The position numbers were made by a program, and so were the translations under genes. 64,000 nt of DNA from Olivibacter sitiensis DSM 17696 (lineage in GTDB: Bacteria > Bacteroidota > Bacteroidia > Sphingobacteriales > Sphingobacteriaceae), in assembly GCF_000427965.1 (NCBI RefSeq), contig NZ_ATZA01000020.1, forward strand, positions 19,918 through 83,917. Direction: 5' to 3'. Position 1 is the first letter of the stretch. Each line of letters starts with the position of its first letter. Below the pieces are notes generated by a model. The model was not told where the DNA came from. It did not search any database and was given only the letters and a program-made list of their open reading frames with translations. Of the stretch, positions 1 through 10,460 are shown piece after piece.

Positions 1-22
1 CCAACTGGCCAACTAACTTTAT

Positions 23-56
23 AGAAAAGCTTAGTCCATAAGGATTAAGCTTTTCT
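23..56. terminator. Bidirectional intrinsic terminator after yifB
   Basis: A perfect inverted repeat AGAAAAGCTTA / TAAGCTTTTCT encloses GTCC-ATAA-GGAT, giving a stem of about 15 bp with a 4-nt loop. T-rich sequence ends the stem on both strands. It lies just past the yifB stop on the minus strand and could also stop transcription entering from the left edge. Seen directly; function is inferred. Confidence 0.65.
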
Positions 57-99
57 TGTTTCCGACGACGATTATTAAACTGACTCACTAATCAGCCAA

Positions 100-1638
100 T
101 CAACCAGCCCATTTTTCCCTATCAAGACTGCGAAACTGAATAGCTTCTGCAAGGTGTTCATTCTGTATGTCTGCGCTACCCTCTAGATCGGCAATAGTTC
201 TGGCGACCTTCAATATTCTATCATATGCTCTCGCGGATAGGCCGAGGTTTTCCATGGCACTTTTCAAGAGCTTTTGACCAGTTTCTGGTAGATTGCACGT
301 TTCCCTTAGCATCTTGGTGCTCATTTGTGCGTTATGATGGACGCTGCTCTTCCCTTTAAAGCGTTGTGCTTGGAGTTCTCTTGCCTTCACTACCCGTTTG
401 CGTATCTCTGCACTAGGCTCTGCCATTCTGTTTGTACTCAACTTATCGAAGTCTACGGGCGTCACTTCAACGTGGAGGTCGATTCTATCCAATAGTGGGC
501 CTGAAACCTTGTTCAGATATCGTTGAACAGTATTGGAAGAACAAATACATTCTTTTTCCGGGTGGTTGTAAAATCCGCATGGGCAAGGGTTCATGGAAGC
601 AACCAGCATAAAGCTGGCGGGATAGATCACGTTGAATCTTGCCCTGGAGATATTGATGGTCCTTTCTTCCAAAGGTTGACGGAGCACTTCAAGTACAGTG
701 CGTTTGAATTCGGGCAGCTCATCTAAAAAGAGTACTCCATTGTGGGCTAAGGAGATTTCCCCTGGTTGGGGATAGGTGCCACCGCCCACGAGGGCGATAT
801 CGGAGATGGTATGGTGTGGGGCACGAAAAGGTCTCGCGGTTAGGAGGGAAATGCTGGACGAAAGCTTTCCTGCCACGGAATGTATTTTAGTTGTTTCCAG
901 CGATTCATCGAGGCTTAGCGGCGGTAGTATACTTGGAAGCCTTTTTGCGAGCATGGTTTTCCCTGCTCCTGGTGGTCCTATGAGAATAACGTTGTGGCCC
1001 CCAGCAGCAGCAATCTCCAGTGCCCTCTTGATGTTTTCTTGTCCGCGTACGTCTGAGAAATCGCTTTCATATTCGCTGGTCCCATCATATAGTTCTTTGG
1101 CAATGTCTACCTTGGTTGCGTTAAGCACGGTCGTTTCATTGAGGAAGTCGATAACCTCGCGGATATTATCTACTCCGTAGATTTCCAAACCGCTTACAAT
1201 GGCCGCTTCGCGGGCATTGGCCTTTGGAAGGAAAATGCCCCTAAAGCCGTCTTTCTGTGCCTGTAGCGCAATGGGTAGTGCACCCTTGATAGGCAGTAGG
1301 CTCCCATCCAATGACAGTTCCCCCAGAAACAGAAAGTCCATAAAGTGCTCTTTGCTTACCTGAGTCGATGCTCCAAGGATGCCTATGGCTATTGCAAGGT
1401 CATAAGAACTGCCTTCTTTTTTGATGTCCGCGGGAGCCATGTTGACCACGATTTTTTGACGTGGCATGCGATAGTTCGCACATTTCAGTGCACTTTCAAT
1501 ACGAAAGGTGCTTTCCTTAACAGCGCTGTCTGGCAGCCCAACAATATAGTATTGTGTGCCGGAGGAGATATTTACTTCGATGGTTATGGTTGTTGCCTCG
1601 ATGCCATATACCGCACTTCCAAAAGTCTTTACGAGCAT
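100..1638 (-). CDS. yifB: YifB/ComM family Mg-chelatase-like AAA+ ATPase
   Basis: ComM-type AAA+ helicases work in branch migration during natural transformation; in non-competent bacteria the role is less clear. The N-terminal ~170 residues form the S5/Lon-protease-like domain. Walker A GPPGAGKT is at about residue 221-228 and Walker [11 protein letters not shown] near residue 305. The Mg-chelatase subunit I lid follows, with a Cys cluster (CPCGF...ECIC), then the C-terminal Mg_chelatase_C domain. The ~512 aa length is typical. An upstream Met two codons earlier (1644) is possible; I prefer the start giving MLVKTFG, as in relatives. It is transcribed divergently from the patatin gene and ends before a strong terminator. 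Confidence 0.95.
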   Translation of the reverse strand: MLVKTFGSAVYGIEATTITIEVNISSGTQYYIVGLPDSAVKESTFRIESALKCANYRMPRQKIVVNMAPADIKKEGSSYDLAIAIGILGASTQVSKEHFMDFLFLGELSLDGSLLPIKGALPIALQAQKDGFRGIFLPKANAREAAIVSGLEIYGVDNIREVIDFLNETTVLNATKVDIAKELYDGTSEYESDFSDVRGQENIKRALEIAAAGGHNVILIGPPGAGKTMLAKRLPSILPPLSLDESLETTKIHSVAGKLSSSISLLTARPFRAPHHTISDIALVGGGTYPQPGEISLAHNGVLFLDELPEFKRTVLEVLRQPLEERTINISRARFNVIYPASFMLVASMNPCPCGFYNHPEKECICSSNTVQRYLNKVSGPLLDRIDLHVEVTPVDFDKLSTNRMAEPSAEIRKRVVKARELQAQRFKGKSSVHHNAQMSTKMLRETCNLPETGQKLLKSAMENLGLSARAYDRILKVARTIADLEGSADIQNEHLAEAIQFRSLDREKWAG

Positions 1639-1701
1639 AAGCATTTATTTTTATCCAAAATATGGATAAATCCCATGCGAGACAAGATATGTTGGAAAAA
1701 A

Positions 1702-1732
1702 TTTCGATATGGCTATGGGATATTTATATTTG
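1702..1732 (+). promoter_or_regulatory. Bacteroidota-type promoter of the patatin gene, possibly leaderless
   Basis: A -7 box TATATTTG (1725-1732) matches TAnnTTTG. A weak -33 element TTTC lies 19 nt upstream. The box ends only 4 nt before the ATG at 1737, so the transcript may begin at or next to the start codon. A second in-frame ATG at 1743 is an alternative start with a very short leader. Confidence 0.5.
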
Positions 1733-1736
1733 AGAT

Positions 1737-2525
1737 ATGAGCATGTTTGAACTGTTTTTCAAGAAGAAGCCGAAAGTTGTAGGACTTACACTCTCTGGGG
1801 GTGGTTTAAGGGGTATTGGCCATATTGGTGCCATTAAAGCATTGGAGGAGCATGGAATGAAGCCCGATATCATATCGGGTGCTAGCGCGGGTGCTATCAT
1901 TGGAGCCTTTTATGCCGCGGGTTACAGTCCAGATGAAATGCTCTCCATTGCGCTGAGGTCTACTTTTTTCTCTCCGAGTAGCCTGCGGTTTCGTGTGGGG
2001 GGAATCTTCAACCCTGATTTTCTTGAAAGACTTATCAAAGAACATATCCTAGACAATAGTTTTGAAGCATTGAAGATCCCTTTGTATGTGGCAGTGACGG
2101 ATATCGTAAAGGGGAGAACCGAATACATCAGTCAAGGCGAGCTGAGTAAGATGCTGATAGCTTCTGCGAGCATCCCCTTTGTGTTTCCCTATGTAAACGA
2201 TGGGGGAAAAATGTTTATGGACGGTGGTATTATGAACAATTTCCCAATCGAGCCAATAAAAAAGAAATGTACAAGGCTTATTGGCGTTCATGTTAATGCA
2301 ATTTCCGATGAAAAGGCGGGACCATGGGGAGCTGCCAAGATTTTGGATCGGATAATCCATTTGGCGTTGAGCAATACGGTGTACCCAAAGGCAAAGTATT
2401 GCAATGTTTTTATAGATCCTCCAAATATGACTACTTTTAGTCTTTTTGAGAAGAAAGACGTTCAGAAGATATACGATTACGTATATGACTACACATCCAA
2501 TTACCTAGCCAAAACGTTGAAATAG
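1737..2525 (+). CDS. Patatin-like phospholipase family protein
   Basis: A 262-aa serine lipid acyl hydrolase of the patatin/RssA type with a Ser-Asp catalytic dyad. The oxyanion-hole glycines are in SGGGLRGIGHIG (residues 20-31), the nucleophile elbow is GASAG with Ser50, and the catalytic Asp is in MDGGIMNN near residue 163. There is no signal peptide or membrane helix, so it is probably cytosolic or peripheral. Length fits single-domain bacterial patatins. It stands alone, divergent from yifB. The substrate (phospholipid or another acyl ester) cannot be read from sequence. Confidence 0.93.
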   Translation: MSMFELFFKKKPKVVGLTLSGGGLRGIGHIGAIKALEEHGMKPDIISGASAGAIIGAFYAAGYSPDEMLSIALRSTFFSPSSLRFRVGGIFNPDFLERLIKEHILDNSFEALKIPLYVAVTDIVKGRTEYISQGELSKMLIASASIPFVFPYVNDGGKMFMDGGIMNNFPIEPIKKKCTRLIGVHVNAISDEKAGPWGAAKILDRIIHLALSNTVYPKAKYCNVFIDPPNMTTFSLFEKKDVQKIYDYVYDYTSNYLAKTLK

Positions 2526-2563
2526 GCAGTTTATCCTATCTTTTTACTTATGTGCCCTTTTTG

Positions 2564-2583
2564 AGGTATGATTTTTCATACCT
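2564..2583. other. Short perfect hairpin between patatin and TonB receptor genes
   Basis: AGGTATGA-TTTT-TCATACCT forms an 8-bp stem with a 4-nt loop, 38 bp after the patatin stop. No T-run follows on the plus strand, so it is not a textbook terminator. It may mark the mRNA 3' end or be a protein-binding site. Confidence 0.35.
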
Positions 2584-2648
2584 ATAAGGTTGTGCGAATA
2601 AATTTAGTTAAGTATGCTTATATTCATTAATTTTAATTGTTTAATTTA

Positions 2649-2680
2649 TTTGTTAGAGTGTACTAACTTTTATAAGTTTG
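2649..2680 (+). promoter_or_regulatory. Promoter of TonB receptor-thioredoxin operon
   Basis: TTTG (2649-2652), a 20-nt spacer and TAAGTTTG (2673-2680) match the Bacteroidota sigma-A consensus. The start codon at 2702 is about 22 nt further on. No cobalamin, TPP or other riboswitch-like leader fits in that space. Confidence 0.6.
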
Positions 2681-2701
2681 CATATCAAAACAAATTAATG
2701 A

Positions 2702-4963
2702 ATGATGAGATCAAAAATTATACTAACATTTCTAACGCTGCTGTTCGGAACAATGGTCATGGCGCAAACAGGCACCATGCGGGGTTCTGTACGGGATGTA
2801 AAGGGCGAAGCTATTGCCTATGCAACTGTCAGCATCCCTAAATTGAAACTGGGTACATCGGCCGACAGTACCGGCAAATATGAATTGGCGGATATTCCCT
2901 TGGGTACCTGGCAAGTACAGGTAAGTTATATGGGGTACGACAGCTATTTTACTGCTATTGCTGTCAGCAATGCATTGCCGATAGAAAGAGACTTTACCCT
3001 GAATATTGGAGATGCATCACTGGGCGAGGTTGTTATAACCGGAACGATGAAAGATGTGAGCAGATTGGCCAGTCCCATTCCTGTAGAGGTCTATACGCCT
3101 TCGTATTTCAGGAAAAATCCAACCCCAAGCCTATTTGATGCTGTTGGAATGATAAATGGCGTACAACCGCAGCTTAATTGTAACGTATGCAATACGGGAG
3201 ATATACACATAAACGGTATGGAAGGTCCATACACGATGATATTGATAGATGGGATGCCGATAGTGAGTGCATTGTCTTCGGTATACGGTTTGAGTGGTAT
3301 ACCCAATAGCATGGTAGAACGAATTGAGGTGGTAAAAGGACCCGCCTCATCCCTTTATGGATCGGAAGCGATGGGAGGTATTATAAATGTTATTACCAAG
3401 AATCCACTAAGCGCACCTATGCTGAGTGCAGATGTTTTTGGTACATCCTGGGGAGAGATCAATGCCGATGTGGGCACAAAGTTCAATATCGGTAATGCCA
3501 CCGGTCTCTTGGGCGTCAACTACTTCAATTATAAGAACAAAGTGGACAACAATGATGACAATTTTACGGATATGACCTTGCAGGATAGGATATCTGTCTT
3601 CAACAAATGGAATTTCAGAAGAAAGGAAAACAGGGTGGCCAGTATTGCTGCTAGGTATGTCTACGAGGACCGTTGGGGAGGAGAGATGAACTGGAACAAG
3701 TCTTTTCGAGGTAGTGATGAGGTTTATGGAGAAAGCATATATACAAAAAGGGCAGAGCTTATAGGACTGTATCAACTGCCAGTGAAAGAACGGATTTTTA
3801 CGCAATTTTCATATAATTGGCATGATCAAAATTCCTATTATGGAGATGTACCCTATATGGCTACACAGCGGGTGGCCTTCGCGCAGGCTTATTGGGATAA
3901 ACAAATTGGAGCTAATCACGATTTCTTGCTTGGGGTGGCCATGCGCTATACCACTTATGATGATAATACGCCGGCCACTGCCTCTGCCGATGGTTCGAAA
4001 AACGAGGTGGCCAAGACGCCTTTGCCCGGTATTTTTGTTCAGGACGAATGGACTTTGAACGATAAGAATACGGTATTATTGGGCTATCGCTATGACCACG
4101 ACAAGAACCATGGTAATGTGCATTCCCCTCGTTTTGCATACAAGTTTTCTCCCAATAACAACAACACTTTACGGGCAAGCTTCGGCACGGGATTCCGTGT
4201 GGTCAACCTTTTTACCGAAGACCACGCTGCCCTTACTGGGTCTAGGGAAGTGGTCATTGCAGAAGAGCTAAATCCAGAGAGGTCTTATAATGGAAACTTG
4301 AATTATGTGCTTAAGATACCCACAGAAAGCTTTTTTCTGGGCTTTGATATCACTGGTTTTTATTCTTATTTTACCAATAAGATTATTGGCGATTATGATG
4401 TAGATCCAAACCAGATTGTCTACGACAATTTGAGTGGGCACGCTGTTTCCAGGGGTGTATCGCTGAATACGGATTTGACCTTTACCTTTCCTTTGAAGGT
4501 ATTGGCGGGAATCTCCTATATGAACGTGTATCAGATGAGGGAAGATGATTTAGGCGTTAAAGAAAAGGTAGTGCAATGGCACGCTCCAAAATGGTCTGGT
4601 ACGTTTGTGGCATCTTATGCTTTCCCTAAGGGGTTTTCGGCAGATTTTACGGGACAGTGGAACGGACCTATGCGTTTGCCCATACAACCCAATGACTATC
4701 GTCCAGAATACTCTCCATGGTTTTGCGTGGCCAATGTACAGGTAACGAAAAAGTTCGACAAAGGAATAGAGATATATGGTGGCGTAAAAAATCTATTTAA
4801 CTTCATCCCCAAATACCCGCTTATGAGGCCTTTTGATCCTTTTGACAGAACCGTGGACGACCCAGTAAATAATCCTTATGGCTGGACTTTTGATACCGAA
4901 TACAATTATGCATCGTTGCAGGGAATTAGGGGGTTTTTGGGCATAAGGTACAATTTGTTTTAG
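2702..4963 (+). CDS. TonB-dependent outer membrane receptor
   Basis: A 753-aa outer membrane transporter. It has a signal peptide ending near MVMAQ, a carboxypeptidase-regulatory-like beta-sandwich (about 25-110; starts TGTMRGSVRDVKGEAIAYAT), a plug domain (about 120-235) with LIDGMPIV and RIEVVKGPASSLYGSEAMGG, and a long beta-barrel ending in the C-terminal Phe expected of outer membrane proteins. The plug carries a Cys pair, NCNVCNTGDIHINGMEG, near residue 160. There is no SusD partner downstream, so this is a small-ligand receptor (metal complex, heme or corrinoid type) rather than a glycan SusC. It shares an operon with a periplasmic thioredoxin. The ligand is unknown. Confidence 0.93.
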   Translation: MMRSKIILTFLTLLFGTMVMAQTGTMRGSVRDVKGEAIAYATVSIPKLKLGTSADSTGKYELADIPLGTWQVQVSYMGYDSYFTAIAVSNALPIERDFTLNIGDASLGEVVITGTMKDVSRLASPIPVEVYTPSYFRKNPTPSLFDAVGMINGVQPQLNCNVCNTGDIHINGMEGPYTMILIDGMPIVSALSSVYGLSGIPNSMVERIEVVKGPASSLYGSEAMGGIINVITKNPLSAPMLSADVFGTSWGEINADVGTKFNIGNATGLLGVNYFNYKNKVDNNDDNFTDMTLQDRISVFNKWNFRRKENRVASIAARYVYEDRWGGEMNWNKSFRGSDEVYGESIYTKRAELIGLYQLPVKERIFTQFSYNWHDQNSYYGDVPYMATQRVAFAQAYWDKQIGANHDFLLGVAMRYTTYDDNTPATASADGSKNEVAKTPLPGIFVQDEWTLNDKNTVLLGYRYDHDKNHGNVHSPRFAYKFSPNNNNTLRASFGTGFRVVNLFTEDHAALTGSREVVIAEELNPERSYNGNLNYVLKIPTESFFLGFDITGFYSYFTNKIIGDYDVDPNQIVYDNLSGHAVSRGVSLNTDLTFTFPLKVLAGISYMNVYQMREDDLGVKEKVVQWHAPKWSGTFVASYAFPKGFSADFTGQWNGPMRLPIQPNDYRPEYSPWFCVANVQVTKKFDKGIEIYGGVKNLFNFIPKYPLMRPFDPFDRTVDDPVNNPYGWTFDTEYNYASLQGIRGFLGIRYNLF

Positions 4964-5004
4964 TTATGGTTACATGGCAGGCAAATTGATAAGATAGACA
5001 CGTT

Positions 5005-5505
5005 ATGACGAAGCTATTGGAAAGGACAATATTATACATGCTGATCTTGTTGCAGCTGTTTGGTCTGGCTTATGCACAAGCCAAGATCGAGCCTCTTCCA
5101 ATAGAAATGCTCGCAGACAGTATGAACCAAAAGCCCAAGGCCATACTTGTGCTTGTTGCTACAGATTGGTGTAGTTATTGTCAATTGCAGAAGGCGCGCA
5201 TGGCAAAAAGCAAGGAGTTGCGGGATGTGAGTCAGTATGTTTACTACGTGGAATTGAGTGCTGAAGCTAAGGACACGATCGTCTTTGATGGTCAGCCATA
5301 TAGCTACCTCAATAATGGGCCTTCGTCAGGCATTCATGAACTCGCCGTACATCTTGCCGAAGAACATGGCAGGGTGGCATATCCAACATTGGTATTACTG
5401 GACAACAATTATCAAGTGGTATTTCGATTCCAAGGATTGCTAAGCAAGGATGCCACCAAGGCTTTAAATAATTATTTTAGAATGTTGAGTGCGAGAAAGA
5501 TGTGA
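5005..5505 (+). CDS. Periplasmic thioredoxin-fold protein
   Basis: A 166-aa secreted thioredoxin-like protein with a signal peptide cleaved near LAYAQ. The active-site motif WCSYC (Cys56, Cys59) follows VLVATD, as in thioredoxins, and a cis-Pro region VAYPTLVLLD comes later. An insertion (about 80-115) separates the CxxC from the second half of the fold. It starts 41 bp after the TonB receptor and is probably co-transcribed with it. Because that receptor has a plug Cys pair, a redox partnership is conceivable but is inference. It could also be a general thiol reductase. Confidence 0.85.
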   Translation: MTKLLERTILYMLILLQLFGLAYAQAKIEPLPIEMLADSMNQKPKAILVLVATDWCSYCQLQKARMAKSKELRDVSQYVYYVELSAEAKDTIVFDGQPYSYLNNGPSSGIHELAVHLAEEHGRVAYPTLVLLDNNYQVVFRFQGLLSKDATKALNNYFRMLSARKM

Positions 5506-5530
5506 TGGCGATTTGGTTGGAAAATAAAAA

Positions 5531-5557
5531 AGAGGCTGTCTTTTTGAGACAGCCTCT
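5531..5557. terminator. Bidirectional terminator between thioredoxin and infB
   Basis: The stem AGAGGCTGTC / GACAGCCTCT (10 bp, 7-nt loop) is flanked by an A-run on the left and TTTCTTT on the right. It can therefore terminate the TonB receptor/thioredoxin operon (plus strand) and the rimP-nusA-infB operon (minus strand). Confidence 0.85.
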
Positions 5558-5581
5558 TTCTTTGTTGGGCATATCTGAGTG

Positions 5582-8557
5582 TTAGAGTTTCCTCTTCACC
5601 TCTACTTGCTCATAAGCTTCCACGATGTCTCCGACCTTTATGTCGTTGAAATTCTGTATGTTAAGACCACATTCATAGCCCGTGGCTACCTCTTTCACAT
5701 CATCTTTGAAGCGTTTCAAGGAAGCCAGCTGGCCAGTATAGATTACCACGCCATCCCTGATTACGCGAACATCGTGATTGCGATTTATCTTTCCATCCAA
5801 CACCATACATCCGGCAATAGTACCTACTTTGCTGATTTTGAACGTTTCCCTGATTTCCACATTGGCAACGATCTTTTCTTCGAATTTAGGCGCCAACATG
5901 CCTTCCATGGCCGCTTTGATCTCGTCAATAGCATCATATATGATCGAGTACAAACGAATATCAATTTGTTCGTGCTCTGCCAGTTTCCTGGCACCCTGTG
6001 ATGGCCTTACTTGGAAGCCAATGATGATGGCATCGGATGCAGAAGCTAGCAATACATCCGATTCTGAAATTTGACCTACGGATTTGTGTATGATGTTTAC
6101 CTGAATCTCTTCAGTTGAGAGCTTTAACAAGGAATCGGACAACGCTTCGATGGAACCATCCACATCACCTTTTACAATGATATTCAGTTCCTTGAAATTA
6201 CCAATTGCCAAACGGCGTCCAATTTCATCCAAGGTAATATGTTTCTGTGTACGCAGGCCTTGTTCCCGCTGCAATTGGAGTCTCTTGTTGGCAATTTGTC
6301 TTGCCTCCGATTCACTTTCCATTGCGTAGAATTTGTCGCCTGCCGTAGGGGCTCCGCTCATTCCCAGGATCTGCACTGGCGTAGAAGGTCCTGCTGCCGA
6401 AACCTTTTGGCCTCTTTCGTTCGAAAGGGCTTTCACTTTCCCGCTATGGGAACCTGCCAGTATAGGGTCTCCTACGCGTAAGGTTCCTCCCTCGATGAGT
6501 ACCGTGGTCACAATGCCTCGGCCTTTATCTAAGGCAGCCTCAATGACGGTACCCACGGCACGTTTCTTAGGATCTGCCGTTAGTTCCAGCATATCGGCTT
6601 CCAAAAGTACTTTCTCAAGAAGAAGGTTGACATTTAACCCTGTTTTACCAGAGATCTCTTGGCATTGGTATTTCCCACCCCAATCTTCTACCAAGATATT
6701 CATAGTAGAAAGCTGCTCGCGTATCCTGTCGGCATTGGCTCCTGGCTTGTCGATTTTTGTGAATGCAAATACAATAGGAACGCCTGCCGCCTGCGCGTGA
6801 TTGATGGCCTCCCTGGTTTGTGGCATGACACTGTCGTCTGCAGCGATGACAATGATAGCGATATCGGTTACTTTTGCACCTCGGGCACGCATAGCAGTAA
6901 ATGCCTCGTGACCAGGAGTATCAAGGAAGGTGATCTTGCGTTCGTTTTCCAAAGTAACTTCGTATGCACCTATATGCTGTGTTATTCCACCAGCTTCTCC
7001 GGCGATGACGTTCGTATGTCGCACATAGTCCAAAAGAGAGGTCTTACCATGATCCACGTGCCCCATTACTGTCACGATAGGTGCGCGAGGAACCAAGTTT
7101 TCTGGATTGTCAGGTTCTTCCAAGGAGTGCGTCTCCTCATCTTCAGGTTTTATGAACTCTACTTCATAACCAAATTCGTCTGCAACGATGGTCAATGTTT
7201 CGGCATCCAAACGCTGATTGATGGAAACGAAAATACCGAGGCTCATGCAAGTGGAAATGATCTGAGTGACAGATACATCCATCATGTTGGCAAGGTCATT
7301 TGCCGTTACAAATTCCGTAACGCGTAATACTTTTGATTGAAGCTCTTTTTCAAGTGCCGCCTCTTCTGCAGAAGAAGCAACATCATCTCTTTTTTGCCTT
7401 CTCAATTTTGCACGTTGTGCAAATTTTCCAGACTTTCCTGCACCACTTAATCGGGCAAGGGTTGCCTTGATCTGGTCTTGTATTTCTTTTTCTGATGGTT
7501 CTTCCTTTGTTGGTTCAGTACCGCGTCTGCCTTTGAAATCTTTTCCTTTGAACCGATCTGGTCTGGTGTTTCCGCCGTGGCGAGCTTGGCCTTGTCCAGC
7601 GTTTTGCTGGCCGCTATTGCTTTGCGGGGTTGTGCTGGTCCTTTTTCGCTTCCTTTTGTTATGATCGGCTCCAGTACCTACCCCTCCATTTGAAGAGGAA
7701 GCCACGGGTTTGTCCTTGTGCCTAACATGTGGCGTAGGCAATTCAATTTTCCCAATAACTTTAGGGCCAGATAGGTGTTCTGTTTTTGCTCTATAGATAT
7801 TGGGGCCTTCGCTTTCTTTAGAACTGGGGGTGGCTGCTTGTTCTTCACTACTTGTCGCTTTGTCGCTTTGGGTAGTGGGTGATACGTTTTCAGACACTTT
7901 GTCTGCCACATGCATCGGTGCACTTGGCTGATTCTTGCTTGGTATTTCTGCCGTTTGTTTCACTGGCTCCTTCTTTGGAACTACTTCTTTTGGGGTTTCA
8001 TCGGCAATATCATTGGATGGCAATGCTTCTTTGATGTCATCAACTTGATCTGCCTTAGGGCTTTCTGTTGGGATAATAGGGTCTTGCTTTTTTTCTTTGT
8101 TTTTACCCTTTTGTTTCAAGCTATCAAGATCTATTTTTCCCACCACCTTTACGCCAAAAGAAGGCGAGCTTTGCTCTTCGTCCTTTTTTGAAGGGGTTTC
8201 TTTAGATGTATGAGGCTCTGTTGGGGTAGGCACAGGGGCACTGAAAGCAGTATTTTGTTTGATGAGGATTTCCTCTTGGATATCTTGCTTTTCTTCTTGC
8301 GCTTTTGGCGTAGGAGTTTCTATAGGAGCCTCATCGCGACGAATCTTTCCAATAACGATTTGATTGGCTTCTTCCTTAACGATTTTGTCTCCCTGAAATT
8401 CCTTGGAAAGAACCTCATACATATCCGAGGTCAATTTGGTATTTGGTTTTGCGCTCACTTCAAAGCCATTGCTAGCTAAAAAATCAGCGGCTGTACCAAT
8501 TCCAATGTTGAGTTCTTTTGCTGCTTTCAGTAAATTTATGCTCTTGCCTTCTGTCAT
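5582..8557 (-). CDS. infB: Translation initiation factor IF-2
   Basis: A GTPase that brings initiator tRNA to the 30S subunit. About 991 aa from [10 protein letters not shown]; an in-frame Met 36 codons earlier is rejected because a Shine-Dalgarno-like AGAGGT lies 11 nt before the ATG at 8557 and the protein family begins here. There is an IF2_N-like domain, then a very long charged and Pro/Ser/Thr-rich linker (about 80-400), a second IF2_N domain, the G domain with [20 protein letters not shown] and TKID, then domains II, III and IV. The long disordered N-terminus is common in Bacteroidota. It is the last gene of the rimP-nusA-infB operon. Confidence 0.98.
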   Translation of the reverse strand: MTEGKSINLLKAAKELNIGIGTAADFLASNGFEVSAKPNTKLTSDMYEVLSKEFQGDKIVKEEANQIVIGKIRRDEAPIETPTPKAQEEKQDIQEEILIKQNTAFSAPVPTPTEPHTSKETPSKKDEEQSSPSFGVKVVGKIDLDSLKQKGKNKEKKQDPIIPTESPKADQVDDIKEALPSNDIADETPKEVVPKKEPVKQTAEIPSKNQPSAPMHVADKVSENVSPTTQSDKATSSEEQAATPSSKESEGPNIYRAKTEHLSGPKVIGKIELPTPHVRHKDKPVASSSNGGVGTGADHNKRKRKRTSTTPQSNSGQQNAGQGQARHGGNTRPDRFKGKDFKGRRGTEPTKEEPSEKEIQDQIKATLARLSGAGKSGKFAQRAKLRRQKRDDVASSAEEAALEKELQSKVLRVTEFVTANDLANMMDVSVTQIISTCMSLGIFVSINQRLDAETLTIVADEFGYEVEFIKPEDEETHSLEEPDNPENLVPRAPIVTVMGHVDHGKTSLLDYVRHTNVIAGEAGGITQHIGAYEVTLENERKITFLDTPGHEAFTAMRARGAKVTDIAIIVIAADDSVMPQTREAINHAQAAGVPIVFAFTKIDKPGANADRIREQLSTMNILVEDWGGKYQCQEISGKTGLNVNLLLEKVLLEADMLELTADPKKRAVGTVIEAALDKGRGIVTTVLIEGGTLRVGDPILAGSHSGKVKALSNERGQKVSAAGPSTPVQILGMSGAPTAGDKFYAMESESEARQIANKRLQLQREQGLRTQKHITLDEIGRRLAIGNFKELNIIVKGDVDGSIEALSDSLLKLSTEEIQVNIIHKSVGQISESDVLLASASDAIIIGFQVRPSQGARKLAEHEQIDIRLYSIIYDAIDEIKAAMEGMLAPKFEEKIVANVEIRETFKISKVGTIAGCMVLDGKINRNHDVRVIRDGVVIYTGQLASLKRFKDDVKEVATGYECGLNIQNFNDIKVGDIVEAYEQVEVKRKL

Positions 8558-8595
8558 TAATATAGTTACCTCTGTTGTTTTTTTTATGTATAATG

Positions 8596-8603
8596 CAAAA
8601 ATA
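8596..8603 (-). promoter_or_regulatory. Possible internal promoter for infB
   Basis: TATTTTTG on the minus strand matches TAnnTTTG and lies about 38 nt before the infB start, within a 180-nt nusA-infB gap that is long for an operon. I found no convincing -33 element, so this is tentative. Confidence 0.3.
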
Positions 8604-8737
8604 CATTTTTTTGCCTCATTATTAGAATTATTGGAAATAATGATGACAAAATCCCTTTGGAACATTCTACGAACATCTGGGATAAAAGTCGTCTAAGCTG
8701 CTTCTATTGCCTAAGTAACAGAAGCAAAATGTCCATT

Positions 8738-9973
8738 TTATTCAAATTCGGCGTTCAGGATGTCGATCACATCTTCTACGGTGCTCTCTTCCAAATCCGT
8801 GCGTCTCACAAGTTCCGTAACGTCCAAAGCCAAGATGGATTTTGCAGTATCCAGACCTACCCGTTTGAACTCGTCAATGATCCATCCTTCGATTTCATCT
8901 GCGAATTCGTCGAGATCCACATCTTCCTCATTGTCATGATCCTGGCGATATACGTCAATCTCATATCCCGTCAATTTACCGGCAAGCTTAATGTTGTGTC
9001 CGCCACGTCCTATGGCTAAGGATACTTGATCTGCTTCCAGGTAAACGGCCGCTCTCTTATGTTCCTCGTCCAGCTTGATATTGTTGATACGGGCGGGACT
9101 CAGTGCGCGTTGGATATACAATGAGCTGTTCGTCGTAAAATTGATTACGTCAATATTTTCGTTTCTAAGTTCGCGGACGATACCGTGGATACGGGAACCC
9201 TTCATGCCCACACAAGCTCCTACTGGGTCTATGCGGTCATCATAAGATTCCACAGCTACTTTCGCACGTTCTCCTGGTTCGCGAACGATTTTTTTGATGG
9301 TAATCAACCCATCAAATATTTCGGGGACTTCCAATTCAAATAGGCGCTGTAGGAACTCTGGCGCTGTTCTGGAAATGATGATCTTTGGCGTGGTATTCAT
9401 CATATCCACTTTGTGCACTACTGCGCGAATGGTATCCCCTTTCTTGAAATAGTCCGCAGGGATTTGTTCCGATTTGGGGAGGATAAGCTCATTGCCTTCG
9501 TCATCCAATATAAGGCTTTCCTTCTTCCACGTTTGGTATACTTCTCCGGTGACTATTTCGCCGACGCGATCTTTGTACTTCTTGAAAATCTCATCTTTTT
9601 CCAGTTCCAACACCTTCGATACCAAAGTTTGCCTAGCGGCCAAAATAGCTCTGCGGCCAAAGCTTTCCAAGGTGATTTCTTCGATGAAATCATCTCCGAC
9701 TTCTAAATCCGGATCTACTTTCCTTGCTTCGGATAGTTCGATTTCCAGGTCATCGTCTTCCGAAAATTCGTCTTCTACGACTACCCGAGTACGGTAAATT
9801 TCCAAGTCGCCGTTGTCGGGGTTCACAATGACGTCACAGTTTTCGTCGGTGTTGAATTTTTTTCGGATCATACTCCGAAATACTTCCTCTAGAACACTGA
9901 TTACCGTTGGACGGTCGATGTTTTTGAAGTCCTTAAACTCCTGAAATGAGTCGATTAAATTGATGTTGCTCAT
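8738..9973 (-). CDS. nusA: Transcription termination/antitermination factor NusA
   Basis: 411 aa. NusA binds RNA polymerase and nascent RNA and controls pausing, termination and antitermination. Domain order: N-terminal polymerase-binding domain (1-130), S1 domain (about 135-200; GEIVTGEVYQTW), then KH1 and KH2 (about 230-345; PVGACVGMKGSRIHGI and AIGRGGHNIKLAGKLTG). An acidic C-terminal tail replaces the long repeats of proteobacterial NusA. It sits 4 nt after rimP. In Escherichia coli NusA controls its own operon, which is relevant to the hairpin in the rimP leader here. Confidence 0.97.
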   Translation of the reverse strand: MSNINLIDSFQEFKDFKNIDRPTVISVLEEVFRSMIRKKFNTDENCDVIVNPDNGDLEIYRTRVVVEDEFSEDDDLEIELSEARKVDPDLEVGDDFIEEITLESFGRRAILAARQTLVSKVLELEKDEIFKKYKDRVGEIVTGEVYQTWKKESLILDDEGNELILPKSEQIPADYFKKGDTIRAVVHKVDMMNTTPKIIISRTAPEFLQRLFELEVPEIFDGLITIKKIVREPGERAKVAVESYDDRIDPVGACVGMKGSRIHGIVRELRNENIDVINFTTNSSLYIQRALSPARINNIKLDEEHKRAAVYLEADQVSLAIGRGGHNIKLAGKLTGYEIDVYRQDHDNEEDVDLDEFADEIEGWIIDEFKRVGLDTAKSILALDVTELVRRTDLEESTVEDVIDILNAEFE

Positions 9974-9977
9974 TTTG

Positions 9978-10442
9978 TTATTTGAATGAAATTATAACCT
10001 TTATTTCTGCTATTTCGTCAATTGCCTTGCTCACTTGCTTGGCATATGCCTTTTTTCCTTTTTCCTTTACGCTTGTTTCCAGCACTATTTTGTCGGGAGT
10101 GACTTCCAGTAGCACGCCCTCTATGCGCTCTCCCTCTTTTGTCTTAAGAGCTATCGTCCTCCCGGTATTTTTTACATATTGCCTATGCAGGAGTAAAGGG
10201 CTGTCTATGCCAGGCGAGGACACTTCGAGGTTATAAGCCTGCTCTATTAGTGCTTCTTCCTCCAAGTGATAGCCTACATGCCTGCTTATGGCGGCGCAAT
10301 CCTGAATATTGATGCCTTCATCACCGTCTACACAGATGGCAAGCCTGCCATTTTTCTGTAGCGATATGCTTACCAAAAACAAGTCTGGCCTGTCCGATAT
10401 TTTTTCCTCTACGAGCTCTCTTACCCTGTCTTCTACTTTCAT
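9978..10442 (-). CDS. rimP: Ribosome maturation factor RimP
   Basis: About 154 aa, required for late 30S subunit maturation. The N-terminal alpha/beta domain has LEVSSPGIDSPL near residue 80, a signature of the family, followed by a C-terminal SH3-like barrel (GVLLEVTPDKIVLE). I place the start at MKVEDRVREL (10442); a Met three codons upstream (10451) is possible. It is the first gene of the operon, with a strong promoter at 10505-10535 and a terminator-like hairpin in the short leader. Confidence 0.95.
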   Translation of the reverse strand: MKVEDRVRELVEEKISDRPDLFLVSISLQKNGRLAICVDGDEGINIQDCAAISRHVGYHLEEEALIEQAYNLEVSSPGIDSPLLLHRQYVKNTGRTIALKTKEGERIEGVLLEVTPDKIVLETSVKEKGKKAYAKQVSKAIDEIAEIKVIISFK

Positions 10443-10460
10443 CAAAAACATGCATAATGA

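Noticed and set aside
2526..2701. Possible riboswitch (cobalamin-type) before the TonB receptor.
   Set aside because: The predicted promoter leaves only about 15-20 nt of leader and no conserved B12-box or other riboswitch core is present.
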